Origin: Solen grandis
Taxonomy: Eukaryota; Mollusca; Bivalvia; Adapedonta; Solenidae
DNA length: 64,000 bases
NCBI GenBank assembly: GCA_021229015.1
Contig: CM037782.1
Coordinates: 60,794,387 to 60,858,386, forward strand
Reading direction: 5' to 3'
Part shown: positions 1-14,100 of the stretch, in pieces
Numbering within the stretch: the stretch's first letter is position 1
Layout: each line of letters starts with the position of its first letter
Notes under the pieces: generated by a model
Told to the model about the DNA's origin: nothing
The model's database searches: none
The model's input: only the letters and a program-made list of their open reading frames with translations
Made by a program: the position numbers and the translations under genes

Positions 1-1
1 T

Positions 2-2188
2 CTTGAAAATGACAATGAGAAAACATGGAGTCAGATAGAGAATGTTGAGGCAAGTGGACCTTCAAATATTGTGAACCATGTAGACAACACAGAAAAGGAG
101 TCTGCTAACATAAGATATGACTTCCCATATGAGCCAGAAACATTTGATTTGTCAGAAGCAGACTTTGCTCCGTCAGTAAACATTGGAGAGCCAAGTGGCC
201 ATGAAGTCCCAAAGGCAATGAACTTTGATAAAACATCTCTGGAGAAAGGTAGCCATGTCCACACATCACAGGTAAATGGAAATACACCAAGTCATAATTA
301 TAATGATGTTAATCAGTCAGATTTATCTAAGCCTGTGTTGAATGAGCTGAAAATAGTTAGTAATGATCTGGGATGCGAGCGTTCAAAGTTTCCAGTACAA
401 GCTGACAATTCGCCATCCTCTGAATTAGCTCAGCAAGCTTTTCACATGAATGGACATTTGGCAGAAAATGAGGTTTTGTTGCCTAAAAAGAACAATACTG
501 ATGTCAATTGTAAACAAAACAATGAAGAGACTGCAAGTGGTCCAGTGTTATCAAACTTTGATCCTAACTTAATTATGATAAGTATCCTGTTCAGTGTAAC
601 ACACCACAAACACCCAAGGACAATCCATTTGTAAATCCTTTAGATTCACAGATCAAGCTGCAGAAGACTGACACCATGTCCCAAAACAACACAAAAACAG
701 AAAATGGGGTTGGTTTTGGTCCAGATACTATGCAAGATAAGTCCAATTTGAACAACCTAAAGGAAGAACTTGCTACACAAGTTAACACTAATACTGGTGT
801 TCAAAATGTTAGGAAATTTTGTCATTCCTTGCCTGCAAATATTCATGAACAAATGATGCAGAATCAGCCTCCAAGGCCAGGTACCGGAAGCTCTTTACCA
901 CTTGTGTTGCCTGAGCAAAACACTAATGAACTGATTCAGAAAAATCCTCAGCACAAGCTGGAGGGTGGGCAAGTGCAAACAGCAGGAAAGGCACCTGAAA
1001 CAGGCTCTGTAATGGCACCAGAGCAATTAATGAAAAATCAAAACAAGAATGTGGTTGGATTTGGAGACATTGATGTCAATCTGAATGAAAAAGAACTGAA
1101 TGACTACTTGGGATATGATTCCAAATCAATGGCACATATTACCAGCCAGTCTTCTCGGGCTGGACAAAACACAAGTGTAAGTGCTAAAAGTGACAGTGAA
1201 TTTCATATAAATCACACAACCAATTATGAGGGAGAGAAAATGCATTTAGGAGAAAAAGCATTTGTTGAAGGTGAGCCTAAAGTTAATAATGCAGACATTA
1301 AAGTGAACAATGGTGAAAAGGCTGGCCAGGCAGTTGTAGTAGGACAAGCAGCCTTTGCAGAACCTCCTGCTGTAAATGTGCAAATGTCAAACAACAGTGT
1401 AGATTCAGATCTGGAAGTCCTTAAACTTTTGCCAACAGATACTAGTTGTTTAGTATCTGCAAAATCAGAACCTGTGATATCTAATGCAGACACAAATCTC
1501 TCCCCATGTGCTAATATATCTCTTGACAGTGGTTGTGCTTCAATGGAACATGCTAATCAGACAATGGATGCTGGTGCAAGGCCAAAAGATACACAAAACA
1601 AGGGAAACAGACCAAGTTCCCTTACAGGAATTCCTACAAATAATACTAACCCTGAGACTTGTTTTGAGGGAATGTCTGATATATCTGGATTAGGCTATCC
1701 AGGGAGTAAGAACAATTCTGGTACTCAGCAGGATTCCATTAAAGTCAGTGAGAAAGTTTCTGAATATTATTCCGATTCAAATGTAGTGCAGGATTCCAGG
1801 CAGTTGATGGATGTTGGTGGTGGAAATACCAGTGTTTCTGATAATATTCCAACTGATTTAAACATGGATGTTGTGCAAACAAACCAAGACACCGGCATGC
1901 AAAATGTATCTGGTAACACAGACATGACTGATGATGCTATGGAGTCAGATGTTGAACTGAGGCATCCCTCTGGAGCACATGTTGACGGGAATGGTAGACC
2001 TCATTCCTGGAGCCCATCTGATACAGGACAAGGTCAGCCACAAAAACAGAAGCGTCCCACAAGTTTAAATCTCCCACCTCCTCCAGCGTTTAGTCCAAAT
2101 GCTGACAGAATGGAAGATGATGCTGAACTGACTCCGGAAGAATCTGGTGCAACAGGCGGATCAGAAGTGGCTGAGGCCAGTGGAACAG
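2..2188 (+). CDS. ZFYVE9: SARA exon 1 (visible): N-terminal polar region, with internal frame break
   Basis: Open from the window edge in frame 2 to about 570, then in frame 1 from about 571 to the donor (ACAG|GTACC) at 2189, phase 1. It encodes about 729 residues rich in Asn, Ser, Asp and Glu with no recognised domain, as expected for the poorly conserved region ahead of the FYVE domain. The end carries a basic/proline patch ([14 protein letters not shown]). Frame 2 runs into a stop at 632-634, while frame 1 upstream of 571 has stops at 559 and 565; each frame reads as plausible protein only on its own side. One missing base around 560-574 explains this better than an intron, because no GT...AG pair fits. 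Exon assignment is firm; the exact protein at the break is not. Confidence 0.88.
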
Positions 2189-5100
2189 GTACCACTTTAT
2201 ACTTAATTGGCTTTCTTAATTAAATGTGATCTTCATAATATTGGATATTCTTTTTCAATGGCAGTAAAACATGCTATTCAGTATCATGCAGCATCTTAAT
2301 TCATGCACCGTGAAATTATAATCATGGTCCTTCAAAAGCTTTAAAGGACTTCAGTGCAGAAGCAAGCATCCATTGACTTGGATAGGCTCTTTTGCTTAAA
2401 GTCTATAAAGGCTTGCATTTACTATAAAATTCCCACAATCACTTGATGGCACATGATCACAATTAAATGATAGACAAATTACCTTAAGCTTAAACTAAAA
2501 CACTGATAGATGAATTAGATGAATTACCTTAAACTAAAAACACTGCACCATAAGTTTTATAAAATGTGAAATTACATTGAACATACATGCAGATTTCATC
2601 TGTACAAAATGACTCATGGTGATTATGGCAGACAGCAGATTCAAGACTGAGAGTGTCTTAATGCTTTGAAATTGTGTAATACCATGTACTTGGTAGCTCT
2701 TTAAATGTCAAGGACAAGGAGCTTTACCTTCAAACTATTATATTTTGTGTTTCTATAAATGTCACTGGGCAATCATTTTCAACTTGAAATATGGCAGGTT
2801 TCTTTTTTTTTTGTTCTTTTATTTTCTACTTTCTTTGATGTCAGCCAGCTAACTGTAGATGCAGTTGTGCTCTCTGTTAATGTTTAGAACAGATGTTACA
2901 ATTTATCTGATATCCACATGATACAGTAAAACTTTGATAAGTTGAAGTTGAAGGGACTGACCTAAATTGTTCTAACATCGGACTTTGACTTATGTAAGGG
3001 GCTATATCAACGGTCAGACTGTCAAGTCTTTGAATTCAAGATAAGGCTTTGTTGCATCAACTTTCGGTCAAAATGTAATTTTATACAAATGCACAGTCAT
3101 GTATTACTGTTTATGCAACAGATATTCCATTGTTTTATGTGTGTTCAAAACAAAACATTAGGATATTTTTCAAAGAAAACAAATCTTTTTATAAGCAAGA
3201 TATGCAAACAAATCAAAACATTGCTGACGTAATTGAAATATAAGATGGATATTGAGTACAGAATTCATAATTAATCAAAGAGTTTGATATCCAGATGCCT
3301 TGTTTGGGTACTGGGTCCTTCAATAACCATCGTGATTGGTGGAAGTATCCATGATAGAAACAAATTCAAACAGTTTCACAGGAGTTTAAATTCAAATGAT
3401 ATGGCTGTTAAAAGATGCAGCTTTCATGTAATTTGCACCTGTCATACAGGTAAAATTGTCAATTTCATCACAGTAGGAGGCAGGCATAAATGACTAAAAG
3501 TGTGAAAAATGTTATGCCGCAGTCAAAAAGGGCTTCGACTTATTTATGGTAAAATGTACTTGAATTATTATGTACAGACTGCAAAACTTCACCATATTGA
3601 AAAATTTGACACATGAAAGTACGACTTTTTTTTTTATGAAAACTGAAATTGTTGTGTTTAGTAATAATTTCTTACAATTAAGTACTAATCCATGCCAGTA
3701 AGTTGAATACTGATCAGTACCTTAGATAATTAATATATTAACCATTTCCCTCATATAGACTCTTTTGACGCACTCAATAGGTACCACATAAAGCCTGATC
3801 TGCAGAAAGCCAAACTCAATCCTTACCAAATTTAATTGTAAAATCCTCATAACCAGACCACTGAGGAGCAGCTAACGGCATAAAACCTGATCAGCCTGCG
3901 AGTTACTCGCAGGCTGATCTGGTTTTATGCTGTTCGCATAGGTCTTTTCATGGTATCCTCTATGAGGGAAAGGGTTAAGCAATCTATCCATCATTAAATT
4001 ATAATCATGGTCCTTCAAATGCTTAAAAAGACCTTAGTGCAGATGCAAGCATCCATTGACTTGTAGTAATAGGCTCTTAAGTCTTTTGCTCAGAGTCTAT
4101 AAAGGCTTACAATTACTAAACAATTCACATGGTCACTTGATGGACCATGATTACATAACTATAATGATGGATGGATTACCTTAATTTTGAAATTGTGCTG
4201 TTTCTTTTGGAAATTATTTTTCTCAATTGAAGTTGTTGTTTCTGTGAAAGTAAAACACTGCAAATCACTCTCTTGTCTCTTCTCATAAAACTGAAAATGT
4301 TTCGCTACAAGTACAAGAAGATTGTCTTACCCTTTCCCTCATAGAGGAAACCATGAAAAGACCTATGCGAACAGCATAAAACCAGATCAGCCTGCAAGTA
4401 ACTCACAGGATGATCAGGTTTTATGCTGTTCGCTGCTCCTCAGTGGTCTGGAAATGAGGATTTTGTAATTAAATTTGGTAAGGTTCAACTATGGTTTCTG
4501 CAGATCAGGCTTTATGTGGTACCTATTGAGTGCGTCAAAATGAGTCTGTATGAGGGAAAGGGTTAAAATAACTTGCCCATGTTTGTATGCATGTGTTATT
4601 TGTCCACTAACTATTGCATGGGAAACAAGGAAAACAACATCAGTAAGTTTAGGTGTAAATGACGGATTTTTTTTCATCCAGTGATTTACGTAACTCCAAT
4701 CAAAAACCTGCTCAAACTATTAACTCAAAACTATTTGCTCATATACCTTAACCATTGACCAGACAAATCACTGTTAGGGATATTGTAACGCTGTGTCATG
4801 CTGTTCAAGGTATACATTTTATTCATTGGGTGTTTTGCTTCACGGTCTCCTCAAATCCATGCAAATATGCAGCAAATATGCCTGGATAAGGATTCATAAA
4901 AACGCGAAAGTTTTTTGACACAAAAATTTCCAGGTTTACAGTACTTCTTATGACTATATTGGAGAACTTTCAACTTTTTGACAATTTTTTTTCAAGGGCT
5001 CCTGTGTTTGGAATTTTAGGGAGAACTCTAATGATATTTTATTGATGTTTTAACCTTTGTTCTCTGCTGTACAGATAATCCTGAGAACCCACAAGGGGCC

Positions 5101-8100
5101 ACGTCTGGGGCTGAGGCCCCTGTGGTTCCACAGAACCAGCAGGCAGGCTATGGTCCCCCGCCCCCATACTCAGCTGTGGGTAAAGTAGCTCCGAAATGGA
5201 TACCAGACGCGGAGGCACCGGCGTGCATGAATTGTGACGTAAAGTTCACCTTCACAAAACGACGACACCACTGTAGGGCTTGTGGCAAGGTACGGTACTT
5301 TTACTATTTTCATTTGGTTTCTATCCCTACATTCTCTGGTCACATGGATTTTTTACACTCTAACATGTTTATTTTATCATTATAGAACTGAAATATGAAT
5401 GAAATTATATTTTGTGTATTTCATATTAGTAATTATATGTTGCTAAATTTGCAAATTTAATTAGAACTTTGGCCTTAATTGATGCACATATCTTTATGTT
5501 TTATCAATATCGCTATACATCAGATACAGAAATGCTGGAAACCTGTGACAGATAAAATCATCTTTTAAGTCAACTTCAAAACATTTCAAAATCAATATAA
5601 TTCTTCTGCCGAAGAAAATCTTTATACAATATTCACTACATTGTTTCACAGGTGTTCTGTTCAGCATGCTGTAACATGAAGAACAAGTTGGAACACCTGA
5701 ACTTCCAGGAGGCCCGTGTGTGTCTGCAGTGTCACAGGGAACTGGCCCTAGGTAAGGCAGCCCCAGAGTCGGGATAGTTGGGCGGGGTCAAGACATGGGC
5801 AACTGCAGTATAACATTAATGGATGAAAATATTACTTGATTTTTTTTTTCAGATAGTTAACTGTTCCCTGTGGTCAGAGTATCAGACTTTGGAGTAGAAG
5901 GTCATGGGTTTGATACTTGGCCTCAAAATTCTAGCAGTGTAGAAATTGGCTCTGGTATAACTTCCTAGTTTTGAATTCTTCATATGAAGGTGGTTCTAAA
6001 ACTGGTTGCCATGGTGTTAGGATAATGTGACTGAGTGAGGTATCCTGATGCTTGTCAATGGCTTGATGTCAGTCTTGTGTTGAGGGTCTCCAAAATAAAT
6101 GAAAGTCTGTTTATGGAATAACAGATCAAGCAAACAGGCATACTGGTATTTCATAGTCAGTTTGTTACTTTTAAGGGGATTGGGAGAAGATAAAGGATTA
6201 AGGTGCTGAATGGTTTATTCAGATGATGTACTTATTTATGCTTTATGGGCCAATTTATGAACATTTTTAGTCAACTACACACAGTCTTACAAGAGAATAC
6301 AATGTATATCCCAAGTACCAGTATTTATGAATTTGAAGGGAAGCAGTAATTTCTATTTAACAACCATTTATAATATATTTTCTGCTGGATTTAAAAGAGA
6401 GCTCTAGACCCAAGTAATTTTGTTTTTACCTCACAAAATGAGTGTTTCCCTGGCTAGGAATGAATCTATTTGTATTGATAGAAAGTCATCAATAGATATC
6501 TTAAGGCAGATGTTGTACTTTAGCTAGATTATTTGATTTCTTTTAACATGCTTTGATTTAAAAATCAATCTAAAAAATGCATTTTTTTTTTCAAAAACAA
6601 ACATGCTTGCTTATTTCAAAATATTTAGCTTGTGAGTTAGAGCATTACACAACACAACAGTTAGGTGCATGGGATGAGGCTGCTCTGATGATTCTGGTAT
6701 TTTTGTTTTGCCTAGAGGAATGATTTGAATACCGATCCACTTAACCCTTTACCTCATATAGCCCCGGTTTGATGTACCGGTATTCGCCAACAAAAGAGAC
6801 CCAGATCAGACAGCTTTAGGAAGGGACAGTCTGATCAGGTTTTCTTTTGTATGTACATAAAACATTGAATCTCAGATTCTACAGTCTGCACAACAAACAA
6901 AAATCCATTGTTTCATATACCATTTAAAGTGCAGTTAATTAATATTCATCAAGTCTTAAATTTATACATGAATATTCATGAGGTAAAGGGTTAAGCAAAG
7001 ACATGACACATGACATTTTGAATACATCCTAATGAGGATATATGCTTGTCATTTTATATGTTTTTTTATTAATTAAAAAAATCTTAGAGACACGGTATTA
7101 GTGAAATTTAAGTATGAACGACAAAATAAAGAAAATTTGACGAGTCAAATCCAGAATTAGCATTGTTAACAAAGGAGGAGTCTTTCAGAAATATAATGTG
7201 TAAATGCAGATCTCCACATTTCTCTTACAACATGTAATACTATTTGTGAGAAAAAATGTTGAGACTGTTTTGATAGTGTTATGGAGTAAAAAACTTTCTT
7301 GCATGCAATGCTGTCGTTATGCAGTGACAGAAAATCATTTTGAGATATTATCTCAAGACTAACAGCTCAACTTATTTGCTATTCAAGTGCTTAGAGACAT
7401 TTATTTTCCCCCCGACAGCCAATATGAACACTGGAACAATGCCCCATCCCAACAACCCCGGGGACTACACAGTGATGGGACCACAGGCAGGGGGCGGGCA
7501 GCCCCCACCCCCCTCAGTCCTGGTGCCTGTACAGGGGGTCCTCAAGCGTGACGGTAATTGTCACTTTTGTGGTTATTAGTTATACCCAGTTTCTCTTGTA
7601 TGAATTAGATATAATTATCTGTGTTATTTGCTTTGTAAATTTTGTGTATGTGAGGATAATGAATCCAGGTAGAGGATTATATCTTTAATCAGTTTGGTAA
7701 GCATCTTTACCAGGTCCTTGTTGTCAGGTGTTAAGATCAGCCACCTTAATGGCTGCAGATCTGTTAAGATTATCGTATGACACCCATGCTTGGGGCTTGA
7801 TATGTGAGGGTAGTTCAAGAATTAATTTGCTGTGTGTCAGGATATTATATATGAAGGTGTAGTATCATGCCCTTGTCTGTGGTATGAGATCACAGTGTGG
7901 CAGCACTCTGTGTCTGTTTAATGTCGAATAAGTCCGTAAATAACTGAAATACTGTTGAGGTTATATCAAAGCTTAGTAACCAAAATATTTGTTTAAAAAG
8001 AAGGGAACAAATCTAAATTATATATGACACTACAAACAATAATATGGAACCTAAATTTAGCGCTTGAGCCCTTGATTAAATGTTAAATGTATTGATACTC

Positions 8101-11100
8101 ATAGTATAAACTATTTTACTTTTTTGTTTTTCAAAACCCTCTGAATATTCAGTATTTTCCAATTGTCTTATGTTTTTTTAACCTTTAACTTTTGTATGGA
8201 AGCTCCTTTTTGAAGTTCTTATGGTAGTTCTTACACTGACAACAGGCCCCATGTTCTCGAAAATAAAAATTGTACTTAAGTATGATTTTCATACTCGGAC
8301 TCAAGTTTTAGTAGGGGTTTGAGTATGATACTCAAATTTGAGCCTGATATTGTACTTAAGATTTTTTGAGGATAGGGGCTTAAAACTTGTAAAGCTTCTT
8401 TGAGATTTAAGCTTTCGCTATACGAGAGCTGTTAAGTGACTTACATAGTATAAAACCAGAGAAGCCTACTTCTTGATCAGGTTTTATACTGTTAGCTACC
8501 CCTCAGTACCTTCAAATTGTTCAGAGTGAAAAATGCTCTCAGTCCGGCATAGGAGAATGTTATTGCTATACATGTATCTTAATAGTGATTGTAGGAGTGA
8601 TAAAGGAATGATATAGGGGAACTCATTATTTGGAATAAAAGAAAAAATTGTGATTGAAAATAAATCATTATGTATATGTATATATGGTCACGTCAAGCTA
8701 TTTATGGTTACATTACTTTGTAGACAGCGACAAAAGTTATGGATCATCAAACTTAGAAGTTTTGTTAGGTCACGCTTATTTTGAACATGCAATAACTGCA
8801 AATGCAAAAAGGTGTTGTTAGCTTACAGGTTTTTGTCTTTACTGCTAGTGCAAATGCGGAAAAGAATATGCTAGGTTCGAGCATGCTGACAATTTATATA
8901 TAAATCTTCCAAATTAAATCTGGCAGCAAGGAGGTATTAATCACCTTCTCTTATCAGTTTAAAAACATATAAAAGATAAATCATAGTTTATCAAATATTT
9001 GTCAAGTCAGCCGAGGGTTTTCCTTGATGGACAGAATTGTCCATTTTGACACTTCAATTCTCTAAATGATACAAAATATTCCAGAATTTGTCTCTTTATT
9101 TATATGTCATGGGGTCACTTGACCCCATTCGAAAACCCTGTCGTCCAGAATGCAATTTAAGGGTGATGGAATAAAAGGAAAGTAGGTTCAAAAATAAGGG
9201 GTCCACCATGACATTGGAATGACCTTGCCTCACGGAGATTCCTTATAACTTGTAGGTCATGCACACAGTGGCATGAACACAGATGGTGAGTATTGACCTT
9301 GATCGCTGTCAGCAGACCTCTATCAGTGTTGCGTTCTTTTGTTTGGATATACTGTGATCAGCCATTGGTACTCCCTGTCAAATATTGGTGTACTATGACC
9401 AGAACTTTCCTTTAAGGGCGCCACATTTTCTTACTCACCGCAGTTGGTGCCCTACATTTGAGTTGCTTGCTTTTGTTTCTTCCTGTGAAGCTTAATTCCC
9501 CTAAATTCATGGCAGATATGTGTTACTGTAGTTGGTGTTAAGTCTGCAACTAAATCTGAAAAACACCGCATTTTATTTATACTTTCACAAATTATCAGGG
9601 GCATCATTATCACAAGTGTGTCTGTCAGTCCATTCCACATCCATGCCCAGGTTGTAACTCTGTATTTATATAGCACAAAGGTCGTTTTTGGCTTGATAGT
9701 GTGCCATGACCTTGACCCAAGGTCATTTGATCAAGATAAAGGTCGTAGGCTGTGAAAGTTCTAAATTTTTGTCTGGCCCTTAGCATTTTAATTTTGTGAA
9801 CCTACAAGTTCATACTTGGAATACATATGGCATGATAGTGTGCCATGACCTTGACCAAAGGTCATTTACTGTGAAGGCCTAAGTCCAAGACTAGGTGAGT
9901 TTAAAATTTGTGTCCAGCCCGTAACTTTGTTACCCTATAACCTTAGAAATTTGTAACCTTTTGAAATTAGAGGCTTACACTTGATTTAAAAAATGCTTAA
10001 AACTTGACAATTGATCCAAAAACAGCATCCTCTCAATGTTGAAGTTACAGACTCTACACATACTGTATAGAGTTTTTATTTATATGTATTTTTGTGCTGT
10101 TGAGGTTTAAGATAAAAAAAAAGAAAGAAAAAGCTCTTATACAATCAATAGTAAATGAAACTTTTTACTCATTATTAGTCAAGTTGTGCCATTTGAGGAT
10201 CTCACAAAATACTGCTTTTAAGAAAAACACAGACAGATGCACCTGTGAAGTCATAACACAGACAGATGCACCTGTGAAGTCATAGCCCTGTGTAGTGTAT
10301 GCTAAGTTTTCATTATGGTCATTATCCTAAACTTTTAAATTTATTGACATAAGAAATTCTTCAGGCACAGAGCTTGCTTATGGCCAAAAGGTTCATAATG
10401 AAATGACCTTGATCAAAGGTCTATTGCTAAAGGTCAAGGTCTCAAGCACATCCATCTTGCCTAAGCTTATCAGATCTTTATATATCTAAAGGTCAAGGTC
10501 CCAAGCACATCCATCTTGCCTTAGCTTATCAGATATTTTATATCTTAAGGTCAAGGTCACAATCACATCCATCTTGCCTTAGCTTAACAAATATTTTATA
10601 TCTTAAGGTCAAGGTCACAGTCACATCCATCTTGCCTTAGCTTATCAGATATTTTATATCTTAAGGTCAAGGTCACAATCACATCCATCTTGCCATAGCT
10701 TATCAGATATTTTATATCTTACGGTCAAGGTCACAATCACATCCATCTTGCCTTAGCTTAACAAATATTTTATACCTTAAGGTCAAGGTCACAAGTGCAT
10801 CCATCTTGCCTTAGCTTATCAGATCTTTTATATATTAAGGAATTTCAGTGATGTCCTTTGATTCTTGCACAGCATTTTGCTTTACTAGTACTCAGGTCCA
10901 TTTTTCAGCTTTAGGTTTCCTACTGATGAATATTTCTATTGAGAGATCTAGTATTTCAAAATTATCTCATGAACCTATCGTCCTGTCTGCTTTACAAATG
11001 TTGATGTGGTTAGAGAAAGGATAATTTCATAATACATGTTCTTCACAACTTTGATAAATCCAGGTGCAAACGCTTTTAATTAGAAAGGATTTGCATAAAC

Positions 11101-14100
11101 TTTGTAGCACTTCTACACTCTAGCTAATTAATAACATGGCAGTTTACCGTAATATTCATGTTTTTATGATGATTGTGGTTAATAGAAGGCTATGTTCTCA
11201 GCACGTTGCAAACAAATGTTTCAAGTAATATTCGTGTTACATTTGTTTCATTACTAGATTGCTCATTTCTGTGGAATACATGATAACTAGACCTCACAAT
11301 AGCTGGGTCTTCCCTGGGTGGTACAAACAAATTGCTAATTCAATGCTGTTGAAACTTTTGTTTTGCAGTGATTGAATGTAATGCTATCCTTTGTACAGTT
11401 ATCCTGTTTATGTTTGTATCAGTCAGATTAGTTAGGACTTATTCTGGGACAGATCTGTTGCTGAATAGATTTGGAGTCAGAAAAACTCTCATGTCATTAA
11501 AGTAGAGTGTATCCATGACGATGGGTTGCTTTCAGTTCATGCTGCATACTTCTGTTGCGCTTCTCTAAGCTTTTGGCATGATCAGTTTCAAAGTAGACAC
11601 ATAATGATGAAAAAGAACACTCACACAGCTTATTTATGTACTATCTAATTTTTCTGTAGATAAATGGCTTTTCTTTTTAAAAAAAAAAAAATCAAGATTT
11701 TATAAAACTTGCTCTGAGGTAAATAAGTTTATTTATTCTGTGGAATTATTTTCTGGAGCAAAATATATTTTCGTTTAAACTGTTGGTGCAATATAAGTTT
11801 TAAATAGATATTCAAGATATGATAAAAAAGAAAGAAATTAAATAAGGTTTGCTCTCTGTGAAATAATATATATATATATAATTATATGATTATAAATGTG
11901 TTGATTTTATATGTCTTGGTGTATACATTTATGTAGGTACAATTTGTTTCACCTCCCAAAAGTTTCTTGTGTTTGCATTATCGGGTAGTCAAATCATGGT
12001 CACATGGTGATACCCAATATTTCTATACAGGGTCACTAGAAACCTATATATAGATATATAGGGTCAGTACTGTAGAAACCTATATATAGGGTCAGTACTG
12101 TAGAGCTTAATACACAAAGGAAGAAATTTACAAATGTATTCCTAGGAAAAGTGGTTGATCAAACAAATCAATTATTGGTTTGGACTGCACCTACACAGAA
12201 ATATAGGGAGTCGTTAATACTCAAGGGGCCAGGCACTACCGGAGGACCCCTATGAACATTCTTGACCCCTTATATTTCCGTGTAGGGTCAGTACTAAGCC
12301 CAGTAAAAAATAATGAACTACATTTATGGTATGTAGGTAACAAGCAGTTTACAACATACCGGTAGTTGTACCAGTCCCGGTAGTCTTGTGGTTAGAGCTT
12401 TAGCCCTCGAATTGAGGGTGAGGGTCAAGGGTTTGATCCCCAACTGTGACATATCAAAGTCATAAGAAAATGGTAGTTCCAGGACTTGTTGGTTCGATGT
12501 CAGGAATATGTGACTGGGTGTGGTATCATGCCACATGTCCATGTCACATGTCCATGGTGTGATACTGCAGTGTAGCAGCACATCATTCTGTCTTGTAGGC
12601 TTTATCTCCAAATGACTGAAATACTGTTGGTGGGACGTTAAACTGAACAAACAAACATGATCCCTGTCAATCCTGTCTGGAATGAGATCTACAGAAAAAT
12701 CACATGCACTAATATAAGGACCATAATAATTATATACCCCACCCTGACTTGCCAGTGTATATGTATCTTCCCTTTTGTGTCACCATCACTTGAGGCCAGT
12801 CATGTGTTTAGCAGACTGTTTGCAGATGTTTGTGTATTGATACACATGTATTTTTCATGTGAAACTATAACTATATGTGTAACACAGTTACACACAGCTG
12901 ATGGTTGCCACTATTGCAGTAAACATAGAATTCAATTATGTTGCCTTGACATGAATTATGCAAGCATATGATACTTTTTATGCCTCAAGATTGAGATTGA
13001 CTTATGACGAAGGCTTTTTTTTTTCCTGCTTAAATAATCTAATCAAAGAGTCAATATGTTTCATCTTTAAACAAATTATTGGGGCAAACATTATATGAGG
13101 GAAAAAAAATAATGAATTAAACATTTTTTATACGCCCATCTTAAGATGGGGCGTATTATGTGAACACTCATGGCGGGCGGGCGGGCGGGGAACATTTGTT
13201 GTCCGGGCTCTAACTTCAATACCGTTTGCCCAATCCTTTTCAAACTTTCCACACATGTGCATGGCCATAATATCTCGGATGAGTTCGATATCCAGCATTA
13301 TCGCGTGAATGACTTCGAAGTTATGGCCCTTGACGTACACAAAATACTTGAAATTGTGATTGTCCGGGCTCTAACTTCAATACCGTTTGCCCAATCCTTT
13401 TCAAACTTTTCACACATGTGCATGGCCATAATATCGCGGATGAGTTCGATATCCAGCATTATCGCGTGAATGACTTAGAAGTTATGGCCCATGATGTACA
13501 CAAAATACTTGAAATTGTGATTGTCCAGGCTCTAACTTCAATACGTTTGCCCAATCCTTTCAAACTTTTCACACATGTGCATGGCCATAATATCCATGAG
13601 TTCGATATCCAGCATTATCGCGTGAAAGACTTAAAAGTTATGGCACTTGACGTACACAAATACGTAGACCAATCCTTTTCAAACTTTCCACACATGTGCA
13701 TGGCCATAAAATCGCGGATGAGTTCGATATTCAGCATTATTGCGTGAATTACTTAGAAGTTATGGCCCTTGATGTACACAAAATACTTGATATTGTGATT
13801 GTCTGGGCTCTAACTTCAATATTGTTTGCCCAATCCTCTTCAAACTTTCCACACATGTGCATTGCCATAATATCTTGGCTGAGTTCGATATCCAGCATTC
13901 TCATGTGAATGACTTTGAAGTTATGGCCCTTGATGTACACAACATACTTGAAAATTTGCTTGTCCCTAGTCCTTAGACCCTATGAGGTGTTGTCAGATCT
14001 TGCAGTTAATTAATAGAAATGTATCAACATTTTTTTTTTATGATTAACATCATTAACTAATGGGATTTTGGAATTATTTTGCTTATTTATGGACAGTAGC

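Larger units (their letters stand above)
2189..5074 (+). other. SARA intron 1, filled with MITEs
   Basis: Contains two copies of a ~155-bp TIR element (2313, 3995), a TA-flanked pogo-like MITE (2922-3558) and two TTAA-flanked hairpin MITEs in opposite orientation (3738, 4327). About 4570-5074 shows no recognised element. No exon is required between the phase-1 donor at 2189 and the acceptor at 5074. Confidence 0.85.
5752..7418 (+). other. SARA intron 3
   Basis: Holds a decayed tRNA-derived SINE (5863-6115) and a TTAA-flanked MITE (6741-6994). The remainder is AT-rich sequence without recognisable features. Confidence 0.8.

Noticed and set aside
550..640. Short intron to explain the frame change in SARA exon 1
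   Set aside because: No GT...AG pair joins the two frames without losing the plausible coding around 571-640; a one-base indel is simpler.
10429..10840. CRISPR-like regular repeats
   Set aside because: Units are head-to-tail with no unique spacers, in an intron of an animal gene.
13170..13940. Several overlapping open frames with MHGHNI-type repeats
   Set aside because: They cover the 161-bp cores of a mobile element and occur on both strands.
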